Below the pieces are notes generated by a model. That model had not been told where the DNA came from and made no database searches. It saw only the letters and a list, made by a program, of their open reading frames with translations. From positions 1 through 13,684 of the forward strand of contig NVRZ01000057.1 of NCBI GenBank assembly GCA_002401055.1: a stretch of 13,684 nt of DNA, written 5' to 3'. Origin of the DNA: Bacteroidota bacterium (GTDB lineage Bacteria; Bacteroidota; Bacteroidia; NORP154). Made by a program: the position numbers and the translations under genes. This document shows, one piece after another, positions 1-7,800 of the stretch (its first letter is position 1; each line of letters starts with the position of its first letter).

Positions 1-178
1 CTAGAAAACCTTGAGCAATTACATGCCCATCAGGACAATAAGTACAATAAATACCGGTAAACTCTTCTAGTACAGCATTCTTGTTTTCCGGTGTTGTGCT
101 TACAATGGTTTGGCTATTTGCCAGATTAAAACCCAGTATACAAAGGGCTGTAAGAAATAAGCTTAATGAATTTTTCAT
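1..178 (-). CDS. Omp28-related secreted protein, N-terminal part (truncated by window edge)
   Basis: Reading the minus strand from an ATG at 178 gives 59 codons that run off the left edge. Residues 1 to about 22 form a signal peptide (basic start, hydrophobic core SLFLTALCILGFNLA, then NSQ). The mature part contains NAVLEEFTGIYC and then TYCPDGH, so C45 and C48 form a CxxC pair just after a beta strand. This LEEFTG..C..CP.GH pattern is the hallmark of Omp28-related proteins of Bacteroidota, which have a thioredoxin-like N-terminal domain and often a T9SS C-terminal sorting domain. The protein should be exported and could act on thiols or disulfides outside the inner membrane; its substrate is unknown. 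It is transcribed divergently from the secreted protein at 396-1097. It was too short and too close to the edge to be obvious as an open frame. The rest of the protein, including any sorting tail, is not visible. Confidence 0.82.
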   Translation of the reverse strand, partial: MKNSLSLFLTALCILGFNLANSQTIVSTTPENKNAVLEEFTGIYCTYCPDGHVIAQGFL

Positions 179-223
179 AACTTTAGTTTTAATAGTTTGA
201 ACTTTCAAATAATTTTATTGATT

Positions 224-254
224 CAATTATAGATGGCTGTTTTGGTAGGTACAA
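224..254 (-). promoter_or_regulatory. Candidate Bacteroidota-type promoter for the Omp28-related gene
   Basis: On the minus strand, a TTG (plus-strand CAA at 252-254) is followed after exactly 20 nt by TATAATTG (plus-strand 224-231). This resembles the Bacteroidota primary sigma-factor pattern of a -33 TTTG/TTG, a spacer of about 19-21 nt and a -7 TAnnTTTG, with one mismatch in the -7 box. Transcription would start near 217, leaving a leader of about 40 nt before the ATG at 178. It is inferred from motif and spacing only. Confidence 0.35.
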
Positions 255-281
255 TTTACGAATAAACACGACCAACCGGCC

Positions 282-318
282 AAAATATTAAGACGAAATG
301 ACTAAAATTAAAGACGAA
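282..318 (+). repeat. Imperfect direct repeat with 21-bp phasing upstream of the 396 gene
   Basis: ATTAAGACGAA at 287-297 recurs as ATTAAAGACGAA at 307-318, and both copies are preceded by an A-rich run. The shared AGACGAA cores begin at 291 and 312, which is 21 bp or about two helical turns apart. The repeat sits just upstream of the candidate promoter at 347-354, so it could bind a dimeric regulator on one face of the DNA. It could also be chance in AT-rich sequence. Confidence 0.3.
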
Positions 319-346
319 GCTGTATCTATTTACCAAATTTGTCGTA

Positions 347-354
347 TATCTTTG
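347..354 (+). promoter_or_regulatory. Candidate -7 promoter element (TAnnTTTG) for the 396 gene
   Basis: TATCTTTG matches the Bacteroidota -7 consensus TAnnTTTG exactly. It lies 41 nt upstream of the ATG at 396, a normal leader length. I see no good TTG at the expected -33 position (about 320-328), so the promoter may be weak or activator dependent. Confidence 0.45.
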
Positions 355-395
355 TGTTTTGAAAGGAATAACTGAGTTTAAGAAACTATAAGATT

Positions 396-1097
396 ATGAA
401 AAAAACACTTGCGTTGTTGATGGGTATTGGTACTGTAGTGAGCATTGCATTCGCCCAAAATCCTGGAGATAAAAAGTCACATGTACTGGTAACAAATGTT
501 TCAAACATTGCACTTAATGTGATTTGTGAGAGAACCGAAAATTCACTTGCTGATAGTAGTATAAACTACTTTTGTTGGGATGTCTGTTTTATTCCCAGTG
601 TAAGTGTATCAGGTGTTGTGGAAATTTTACCAGGAACTACGAGCCCAAATCATATCGGATATTATAATGCTGGAGGAGGAACAGGTGTAAGTACAATTTC
701 GTATTGTTTCTATGACAATGACAATCCGATTGACTCCGCTTGTGTGATAATTCTTTACACCCCGGAAAGTCCGGATGATTCTGTTTATGCCAGTGTTGAT
801 GTGGGCCTTTTGGTCGGCTTAGATGAATATGGAAATGTACGCCAGAACAAGATTTTAGACATTTATCCAAATCCTGCAAAGACGAATGCCACGGTATCCT
901 ACTCACTTGAAAATGGATCTAGGTCGGCTCATATTGTAGTCCGGAACTTGCTGGGCGAAGAAGTGATGGAGGTACCATTGAAAGGTTCAACAGGTAAGGT
1001 GATTTTTCCCGTAAGTCAACTGAATAGTGGATTATACTTTTATTCAATGGTTGTTAACGGTCAGGTTGAGTCAACACAAAGGCTGGTTGTTAAATAA
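396..1097 (+). CDS. Secreted protein with T9SS type A C-terminal sorting domain; N-terminal domain of unknown function
   Basis: A 233-residue exported protein. Residues 1-20 are a signal peptide (MKKTLALLMG core, AFA before Q21). Residues about 28-125 form a beta-rich domain with five cysteines (C44, C60, C64, C104, C116) and the stretches VTNVSNIALNV and GVSTISYCFYDNDNP; it resembles the companion domains seen in Omp28-type proteins, but I cannot assign a function. Residues about 152-233 are a T9SS type A sorting domain: ILDIYPNPAKTNATVSY opens it, LLGEEV and LNSGLYFY are the middle strands, and QRLVVK is the terminal motif. The protein should therefore cross the outer membrane through SprA, have its tail cleaved, and be anchored or released. 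The start is fixed by the signal peptide. No Shine-Dalgarno sequence is visible. It diverges from the Omp28-related gene and converges on the sirtuin gene with a 3-nt gap. The extracytoplasmic cysteines suggest disulfides, though one of the five would remain unpaired. Confidence 0.87.
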   Translation: MKKTLALLMGIGTVVSIAFAQNPGDKKSHVLVTNVSNIALNVICERTENSLADSSINYFCWDVCFIPSVSVSGVVEILPGTTSPNHIGYYNAGGGTGVSTISYCFYDNDNPIDSACVIILYTPESPDDSVYASVDVGLLVGLDEYGNVRQNKILDIYPNPAKTNATVSYSLENGSRSAHIVVRNLLGEEVMEVPLKGSTGKVIFPVSQLNSGLYFYSMVVNGQVESTQRLVVK

Positions 1098-1100
1098 ACT

Positions 1101-1790
1101 TTAGGCCGTTGCCAGTAAATCTTGAGCCAGCTTGGGTACTCCAATGCTGGCTTTTTCTTTGATAAACGTGAGGTTATCAACTCCAGCAACACTCATTTCA
1201 CCTGGATCAACCAGATACTTATCCACTTCTTTCTTCGCAACATCAATTAACCCTGCCGCGGGATAGACATTCAGGGAGGTTCCTATAATAATCAGCTTAT
1301 TTGCATTTTCGGTTATAAGAGTGGCATCGGTCATTTTGGGAACTGCTTCTCCAAACCAAACTATATGTGGGCGCAACTGTGAGCCCTTCTCACATGTATT
1401 TCCACTGTTGAGTTCCCAGTCTTCAATATCATACACCAAGCTTGGATCCACAGAACTCTGAGACTTCGTGATTTCTCCGTGCAAATGAATTATGTTGGTA
1501 GAGCCTGCTCTTTCATGAAGGTTGTCTACATTTTGAGTGATTATTGTAACGTTATATTTCTCCTCCAGGCTGGCCAACGCGTAATGAGCTGCATTGGGTT
1601 CCGCTTCCAATACTTGTTTTCTGCGCTGATTATAAAAGTCGAGAACAAGCTTCTGGTCTTTATCCCAAGCTTCAGGCGTAGCTACTTCATATACATTGTA
1701 CTGCTCCCATAATCCACCGCTGTCGCGGAAGGTGCTCAAGCCACTTTCTGCGCTGATTCCTGCTCCAGTCAGTACAACAATGTTTTCCAT
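1101..1790 (-). CDS. Sir2-family NAD-dependent protein deacylase (class III type), zinc tetrad absent
   Basis: A cytoplasmic sirtuin of 229 residues, normal for bacterial Sir2. It removes acyl groups from lysines, using NAD+ and giving O-acyl-ADP-ribose and nicotinamide. Visible motifs, numbered from the ATG at 1790, are GAGISAESGL (9-18) and TFRD (20-23) for NAD binding, QNVDNLH (86-92), and HLHGE with catalytic H104. Y53 and R56 in YNQRR match the Tyr-x-x-Arg pair of class III enzymes, which bind carboxylates, so succinyl- or malonyl-lysine are plausible substrates. The usual four zinc cysteines between HLHGE and HIVWFGE are missing; only C133 remains. WFGEAVP and IIGTSLNVYPAAGL complete the Rossmann core. 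A TTG at 1793 lies one codon upstream, but the ATG at 1790 puts the protein at the usual sirtuin start. It is convergent with the secreted protein gene and divergent from maeB. Family assignment is firm; acyl preference is inferred from Y53/R56. Confidence 0.95.
   Translation of the reverse strand: MENIVVLTGAGISAESGLSTFRDSGGLWEQYNVYEVATPEAWDKDQKLVLDFYNQRRKQVLEAEPNAAHYALASLEEKYNVTIITQNVDNLHERAGSTNIIHLHGEITKSQSSVDPSLVYDIEDWELNSGNTCEKGSQLRPHIVWFGEAVPKMTDATLITENANKLIIIGTSLNVYPAAGLIDVAKKEVDKYLVDPGEMSVAGVDNLTFIKEKASIGVPKLAQDLLATA
1125..1160 (+). terminator. Intrinsic terminator-like hairpin for the 396 gene, inside the sirtuin coding region
   Basis: On the plus strand, AGCCAGCTTGG (1125-1135) pairs with CCAA (1141-1144) and GCTGGCT (1146-1152). 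That gives an 11-bp stem with a single bulged T at 1145 and a 5-nt loop, GTACT. The stem is followed at once by TTTT, then CTTT. It begins 28 nt after the stop codon at 1095-1097. On the other strand the same bases encode the last residues of the sirtuin (around ASIGVPKLAQ), so the sequence serves two roles if the terminator is real. Confidence 0.6.
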
Positions 1791-1865
1791 CAAAATCTAG
1801 AATAAGACTGCCAATGATACGAATTATTAAAAGATCAAAAAAGTAGGTTTTTAGGGCATCCTTCG

Positions 1866-1873
1866 TAAATTCG
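1866..1873 (+). promoter_or_regulatory. Candidate -7 promoter element for maeB and downstream genes
   Basis: TAAATTCG differs from TAnnTTTG at one position and lies 19 nt upstream of the ATG at 1893, giving a very short leader. A GTTTTT run near 1846 is the only candidate for the upstream element. It is the best promoter-like site in the 1791-1892 divergent gap, but is weak evidence. I found no convincing promoter for the sirtuin on the other strand. Confidence 0.3.
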
Positions 1874-1892
1874 CGTCATCACGACATTGAAT

Positions 1893-4163
1893 ATGAAGAT
1901 TAGAAAACAAGAAGCGCTTGACTACCATTCTCAAGGGAAACCGGGGAAGATTGAGGTAATGCCCACCAAACCATACAGCTCACAGCGTGATCTGTCGCTG
2001 GCATATTCGCCAGGTGTTGCTGAGCCTTGCTTGGAGATCGAGAAGGACCCTGAAAACTCGTATAAGTATACAGCAAAAGGGAATTTGGTTGCCGTGATTT
2101 CTAACGGGACGGCGGTGCTAGGTCTCGGTGATATTGGGGCATTGGCATCAAAACCCGTGATGGAGGGAAAGGGTCTGTTGTTCAAAATATTTGCTGATAT
2201 AGATGTGTTCGATATTGAAGTAGATTCCTCTGACATAGATCATTTCGTGCAGACGGTGAAAGCAATTTCCCCAACTTTTGGAGGAATAAATCTTGAGGAT
2301 ATAAAAGCGCCAGAATGTTTTGAAATTGAGAGGCGTCTCAAGAAAGAGCTAAATATTCCGGTAATGCATGACGACCAACACGGAACTGCAATTATATCTA
2401 GTTCCGCCTTGATCAATGCTCTGCACGTTGCAAAAAAGAGAATAGAAAAAGTAAGGATTGTGGTGAACGGCGCAGGGGCTTCTGCAATTTCTTGTGCTAA
2501 ATTGTATATATCGCTTGGCGCTAAGAAGGAGAATATCATTATGCTTGATAGTAAAGGAGTCATTACAAAGAGCAGAAAAGGATTGAGCGAGGAGAAGAAG
2601 TTTTTTGCCACAAGCAAAAAGTACAAAGCACTCAAAGATTCTTTGGAAGGAGCCGATGTGTTTCTAGGATTGTCAAAAGGAAATATTGTAACAAAGGCCA
2701 TGATTAAATCTATGGCTAAGGATCCAATCGTTTTTGCATTGGCGAACCCGAACCCGGAAATTGCTTATGAAGATGCGATAAGCGTAAGAGATGATATTAT
2801 CATGGCAACTGGACGATCAGACCATCCTAATCAAGTAAACAATGTGCTGGGTTTTCCTTTTATTTTTCGAGGTGCATTAGATGTCAGGGCAACGAGCATA
2901 AATGAAGAAATGAAACTTGCAGCTGTTTATGCCATTGCTGACCTCGCCAAAGAGACTGTTCCGGAAATCGTTAATTCAGCGTATGACACCAAGAACATTA
3001 TTTTCGGACGAGACTATATTATACCCAAGCCCCTCGATCCTCGCTTGATAACTGCGGTGGCACCGGCCGTGGCAAAAGCGGCAATGAAGTCGAAAGTTGC
3101 ACAGGGAAAAATCACGGATTGGGAAGAATATAAAGAGTCATTGATAAAACGGCTGGGGCTGGATAATAAGCTGATACGAGTAATAACTAGCAAGGCAAAG
3201 AGAAATCCAAAGCGTGTTGTTTTCGCAGAAGCCGACAACTACAAGATTCTTAAAGCAGCACAGATTGTTGCGGATGAAGGAATTGCCAAACCAATATTAT
3301 TGGGAGATATCGAGAAGATAAAGGGAATGATAAAGGAAAACTTCATTGAGCTTGAAGGAGTGGCAATAATTGATCCAAGAAGCAAGAAAGAAGAAAAAAC
3401 CAGGATGCGTTTTGGCGAAAACTTATATGACAAAAGGAATAGAAGAGGCTTGACCTTATATGAGTCTACGAAATTAATGCAAGAGCGAAATTACTTCGGT
3501 GCCATGATGGTGGAAACCGGGGCAGCAGATGCGTTGATTTCTGGTCTTACTAGAAAATATCCTGATACGATCAGACCGGCCTTGCAGGTAATTGGCGTTG
3601 AAGAGGGGATAAGAAGAATTGCCGGAATGTATATCATAATCACAGAAAAACGCCCCTACTTCTTTGCTGATACAACGATCAATATAAACCCATCAGTTCA
3701 GGATTTGGTTGATATCACGGTTCTTACCGCTGAAACAGTGAAGCAATTCAACATAAAGCCTCGAATAGCGATGTTGTCTTATTCGAATTTTGGTTCAGCG
3801 GAAGGTGAAGAAGTGCGAAAGGTTCAGCAAGCCGTAGAAATTCTTCAAAGAGACTATCCTGGGATGGTAGTCGACGGCGAAATCCAGGCCAATTTCGCAT
3901 TAAACAAGCAATTGCTTTCTGAACAATTTCCATTCTCGGAGTTGGTTAACAAATCGGTGAACACACTTATTTTTCCAAACTTAGTTTCTGGAAATATTGC
4001 ATACAAGCTCTTGCAGGAAATGAGTAAGGCCGAAGCAATTGGTCCTGTTTTGTTGGGAATGAAAAAGGCTGTTCACATTCTTCAAATGGGAAGCAGTGTT
4101 CGTGAAATTGTAAATATGGTCACCATTGCCGTAATTGACGCACAGTCCAAAAAGAATAATTAG
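1893..4163 (+). CDS. maeB: NADP-dependent malic enzyme, hybrid type with C-terminal phosphotransacetylase-like domain
   Basis: Oxidative decarboxylation of malate to pyruvate with NAD(P)H formation, linking the TCA cycle to pyruvate and acetyl-CoA. At 756 residues it is the usual length of the large bacterial MaeB type. Numbered from the ATG at 1893, the malic domain holds SLAYSPG with catalytic Y38, MEGKG with K93, NLEDI (E135-D136) and the metal-binding HDDQHGTA (from 159). The NAD(P)-binding domain has VVNGAGASA (about 190-198) and ANPNPEI. From about residue 430 (RVVFAEADN onward) a phosphotransacetylase-like domain follows, including [11 protein letters not shown] and [12 protein letters not shown]; in this family it is non-catalytic and senses acetyl-CoA. 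The frame extends to a TTG at 1887, but ATG 1893 gives the canonical [12 protein letters not shown] start. ruvA follows after 5 nt, so the two are almost certainly co-transcribed. Nothing is truncated or unusual. Confidence 0.97.
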   Translation: MKIRKQEALDYHSQGKPGKIEVMPTKPYSSQRDLSLAYSPGVAEPCLEIEKDPENSYKYTAKGNLVAVISNGTAVLGLGDIGALASKPVMEGKGLLFKIFADIDVFDIEVDSSDIDHFVQTVKAISPTFGGINLEDIKAPECFEIERRLKKELNIPVMHDDQHGTAIISSSALINALHVAKKRIEKVRIVVNGAGASAISCAKLYISLGAKKENIIMLDSKGVITKSRKGLSEEKKFFATSKKYKALKDSLEGADVFLGLSKGNIVTKAMIKSMAKDPIVFALANPNPEIAYEDAISVRDDIIMATGRSDHPNQVNNVLGFPFIFRGALDVRATSINEEMKLAAVYAIADLAKETVPEIVNSAYDTKNIIFGRDYIIPKPLDPRLITAVAPAVAKAAMKSKVAQGKITDWEEYKESLIKRLGLDNKLIRVITSKAKRNPKRVVFAEADNYKILKAAQIVADEGIAKPILLGDIEKIKGMIKENFIELEGVAIIDPRSKKEEKTRMRFGENLYDKRNRRGLTLYESTKLMQERNYFGAMMVETGAADALISGLTRKYPDTIRPALQVIGVEEGIRRIAGMYIIITEKRPYFFADTTININPSVQDLVDITVLTAETVKQFNIKPRIAMLSYSNFGSAEGEEVRKVQQAVEILQRDYPGMVVDGEIQANFALNKQLLSEQFPFSELVNKSVNTLIFPNLVSGNIAYKLLQEMSKAEAIGPVLLGMKKAVHILQMGSSVREIVNMVTIAVIDAQSKKNN

Positions 4164-4168
4164 CTCAA

Positions 4169-4762
4169 ATGATTACACACATTAAAGGACGACTGGTTGA
4201 AAAAACGCCCACCTATGCAGTTGTCGATTGTAATGGAGTTGGTTATTTAATAAACATCTCGGTTAATACATTTTCCAAAATAGGGGATGAAGAAGCCGTC
4301 ATGCTGTACACCCATTTTGTAGTAAGAGAAGATGCGCAAGTACTTTATGGTTTTGCCGACATGGAGGAGCGAAGACTTTTTCGTCATCTGATCTCAGTTT
4401 CCGGTGTAGGCCCAAGTACGGCAAGAATGGTGCTCTCATCTATGTCGCCTGAAGAACTGGTCCAGGCGGTCGTATCTGGAAATGTAATGGCCATTCAGAA
4501 GGTTAAGGGTATCGGCGCCAAGTCTGCCCAGAGAATAATAATTGACCTTCGAGACAAGCTGGCCAAAGAAGGCACGCTGTCCTCAGACTCACCTGATGCG
4601 TTCTCTCTGGACAATAAAACTCTGGAGGATGCGTTATCTGCTTTGTTAATGCTGGGATTTGCTAAACACGCAGCGGAAAAAGCTATTGGCCAGGTAGTGA
4701 AAACTGAAGGATCGGAAATTTCAGTTGAGGATTTATTAAAAGCCACACTCAAGATACTCTAA
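4169..4762 (+). CDS. ruvA: Holliday junction branch migration complex subunit RuvA
   Basis: RuvA binds four-way DNA junctions as a tetramer or octamer and loads the RuvB motor for branch migration in recombinational repair. The 197 residues match the family length. Residues 1-62 are the OB-fold domain (MITHIKGRL, VGYLINI), with the acidic pin E54-D55 in VREDAQVLYGF, which separates strands at the junction centre. Residues 70-130 carry two helix-hairpin-helix motifs, ISVSGVGPSTAR and KVKGIGAKSAQR. After a polar linker (132-150), residues 150-197 form the flexible domain III that contacts RuvB (ALSALLMLGF). The start lies 5 nt after the maeB stop, with no Shine-Dalgarno sequence visible. sprA follows after 75 nt. 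ruvB and ruvC are not in the window, as is common in this phylum. Confidence 0.98.
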   Translation: MITHIKGRLVEKTPTYAVVDCNGVGYLINISVNTFSKIGDEEAVMLYTHFVVREDAQVLYGFADMEERRLFRHLISVSGVGPSTARMVLSSMSPEELVQAVVSGNVMAIQKVKGIGAKSAQRIIIDLRDKLAKEGTLSSDSPDAFSLDNKTLEDALSALLMLGFAKHAAEKAIGQVVKTEGSEISVEDLLKATLKIL

Positions 4763-4789
4763 TACGCTTTTCCTGATACGCAAACTGTG

Positions 4790-4816
4790 TTTTAGCTGTT
4801 GGCTAAATAGCAAAAC
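4790..4816 (+). other. Weak hairpin in the ruvA-sprA gap
   Basis: TTTAGC (4791-4796) can pair with GCTAAA (4802-4807) around a 5-nt loop. An alternative fold pairs the TTTT run at 4790-4793 and GC with GCAAAA near 4810-4815. Neither is followed by a proper T tract, so this does not look like a terminator, and the 75-nt gap shows no clear promoter. sprA is probably read at least partly from the maeB-ruvA transcript. Confidence 0.2.
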
Positions 4817-4837
4817 CCTTTTATTTAAGACCCAAAG

Positions 4838-7800
4838 TTGAAACAGATAGCGAAATATTCTCTAACTGTAATTGCCGTACTATGTCTATTCGTATTCGGC
4901 GATAAGAGGGGTGTTAAATCTTTTTCTAGCCCTACAAAACCTTCCGGATTTTATATTCCTACGGTTGAAGATTCACTGGCGAAGGATAGTATTTCTACGG
5001 ATAACACTGAAGAATCGGAGACTGATTCGAGTATATCATTGCCCTTTCCTTTCGAAGACAATGGAAACACTTCACCGACAGGAGGATCTGGCAGTCCATT
5101 GTATCTGAGTAAACCATCCAATATCCAGACAACTACGGAATATGATCCGGAAACGAATCAGTACAATACCACCCAAACAATTGGTTCAGAAGACTATCGC
5201 AATCCTACCTATATGACCTTTGAGGAATATCAGGATTACGACATGGACAAAGCCTTGCAAGAATACTGGCAAAACAAATCGGAATCGGAGAGCTTTGAAC
5301 GGCAACGTGCAGTTATACCAAAGCTCAATATTGCCAGTAAAATTGTCGATCGCATATTTGGCGGTAGCACGGTTGATATAAGGCCGCAAGGATCAGCAGA
5401 ATTAACTTTTGCTATAAAAACAAACAAGACTGATAACCCGGCATTACCTGAGAAGTCCAGGAAGAACACCACATTTGATTTTGATGAGAAAATACAAATG
5501 AGTGTTACGGGGTCCATCGGAGATAAGCTGTCGTTAACGACCAATTACAATACTGAAGCGACATTTGACTTTGAGAATAAGATGAAACTCGAATACACTG
5601 GAGACGAGGACGAGATAATTAAAAAGATTGAAGCTGGAAACGTAGCCTTGCCGCTCTCGGGAACGCTTATTACAGGAAGCCAAACCCTCTTTGGAATTAA
5701 AACACAGCTTCAGTTCGGGAAGCTTATGGTAACAGGCGTCTTCTCTCAAGAAAAGGGAAAAAAATCTGAGATTGACGTAAAGGGTGGAGCACAAACATTT
5801 GAATACAATGTTAGGGCAGATCAGTATGAAGAGAACAAACATTTCTTTCTAGCGCAATATTTTCACGATAATTATGAGCCAGCCCTGCGTAACCTACCTC
5901 TGGTAAATTCCGGCATTAACATTACCAAAATTGAGGTTTGGGTTACCAGTCGGTTGGGTCAAACCAAGAACATACGTAGCATCGCAGCGTTCATGGATTT
6001 GGGAGAGCAGGATTTTTTTGATACCTCTGACTTTGTTAATCCTGGTCCCTTTAGTCTAGTGCCTAATGCGGACCCTTTTGACACCAACTATTTAAAAGCA
6101 ACCAATACATTGTATCAGTTACTAAAAGACCAGTATCCCACGATTCGTGACTTGTCTAAAATTAATTCAACACTCTTTAGCACGGGCTTGGTACTTGGTC
6201 AGGATTACGAGAAAGTTGAGAGTGCAAGGATGCTATCAGCTTCGGAATTTAAATTTAACAGTCAGCTTGGCTTTATCTCATTGAATTCTGGACTAACGAA
6301 TGATGAAGTGTTAGCAGTGGCTTTTCAATTTACGTTTAATGGCCAAACATATCAGGTAGGGGAGTTTTCTAAGGGTGGCATAGATGAGCCGAATGCACTA
6401 ATAGTCAAACTACTAAAGAGCACTCAAATTAATACCAGCTTACCCACCTGGGATCTTATGATGAAGAACGTGTATGCTATAGGAAGCTATAACGTCCAAC
6501 AGGATGGTTTTCTATTGAATATACTGTACAAAGATCCTGAGGTTGGCGTTCCGGCAAATTACCTGAAAGAAGGCCATGCAGAATTTGTTAAAGGAGTTCC
6601 CTTGTTAAGGGTGTTTAACCTCGACAATCTGAATGTTCAGCTTACAAAACAACCCGATGGTGTTTTTGATTTTATCAATGGCATTACCATCAATACCTCA
6701 AACGGACGGATATACTTCCCGGTACTCGAGCCTTTTGGTCAATACCTGCATGATAAAATTACAGGAGAGGCAGACGGTGTATATGATAAGAAGCTGGAAC
6801 CTATTGCAGATAAGTACACATTTCATGAACTATATGATCTAACGAGAAGCGATGCGCAGCAAGAGCACCCCGAAAAGAACAGGTTTAGCCTGGATGGTAA
6901 ATATCAATCTTCATCGAGCTCAGAAATATCACTAAACGCAATGAATGTACCCCCTGGCTCCGTTACTGTTGCAGCAGGTGGCCAGAAGCTCACGGAAAAT
7001 GTGCATTACACCGTTGATTATTCCCTGGGAAGAGTTAAAATAATTGATGAGGGTATTCTGAATTCTGGTACGCCAATTAAAATATCGTTTGAAAGCAACA
7101 CGCTTTTTAATATTCAATCTAAAACTCTGATGGGAGCTAGGCTCGATTATCGTGTTTCAAAAGATTTGAATATTGGAGGTACAGTTTTGCACTTAACAGA
7201 ACGGCCAATTACCCAAAAAATCAATATCGGCGACGAGCCCATATCGAATACGATTTGGGGATTAGATGCCGACTATAGAACAGACGTTCCGCTTCTTACC
7301 AAAATGGTGGATCTATTGCCCGTTATTAATACCAAAGCTCCTTCAACCGTTACGGTATCAGGAGAGTTTGCGCACCTCATTCCAGGTCATTCAAAAGCTG
7401 TGGGCAAAGAGGGCATTTCATACATCGATGACTTTGAAGGAAGTCGTTCTACAATTGATTTGAAATCATTCAGCTCCTGGGCACTAGCCAGTACGCCTTT
7501 AGGCGCAACTGGTCCTGGTGGGAACGAACTTTTCCCGGAAGCTGCGTTCTCGGATAGTCTGCCCTATGGCTATAAACGATCTAAACTGGCGTGGTATATC
7601 ATTGACCCCTTGTTCTCTTATGACAACAATCTCACTCCTGACCATATAAAGGGAAATGCAATTCAATCAAACGATTACATGCGCTCAATCATCGAAACGG
7701 AATTATTTCCAAATAAGGAGCTTTCGAACCAACAGTTGCAGAACTTACCAGTTTTTGATCTGGCATATTATCCTTCTGAGAGAGGACCCTATAACTATGA

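Noticed and set aside
1479..1712. Plus-strand open frame antisense to the sirtuin gene.
   Set aside because: It is wholly inside a firmly identified gene and has no family signature or promoter; it is a shadow of the coding strand.
1791..1793. TTG at 1793 as the sirtuin start.
   Set aside because: The ATG directly after it begins the protein a few residues before GAGISAESG, as is usual for bacterial sirtuins.
1887..1892. TTG at 1887 as the maeB start, adding two residues.
   Set aside because: The ATG at 1893 gives the canonical family N terminus and is closer to normal start choice; the TTG adds nothing conserved.
1101..4163. A functional regulatory pair of sirtuin and malic enzyme through NAD+ and acetyl-CoA.
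   Set aside because: The genes are divergent and share cofactors with much of metabolism; nothing in the sequence ties the sirtuin to MaeB.
4790..4837. An attenuator or riboswitch controlling sprA, suggested by two alternative weak hairpins.
   Set aside because: The stems are 5-7 bp and AT-rich, there is no T tract, and the 75-nt gap matches no riboswitch class I know.
5534..5842. Antisense open frames inside sprA, such as this one and those near 9352-9660 and 11218-11550.
   Set aside because: All lie within a single conserved sprA frame, show no recognisable domains, and are expected by chance in 7.5 kb of coding sequence.
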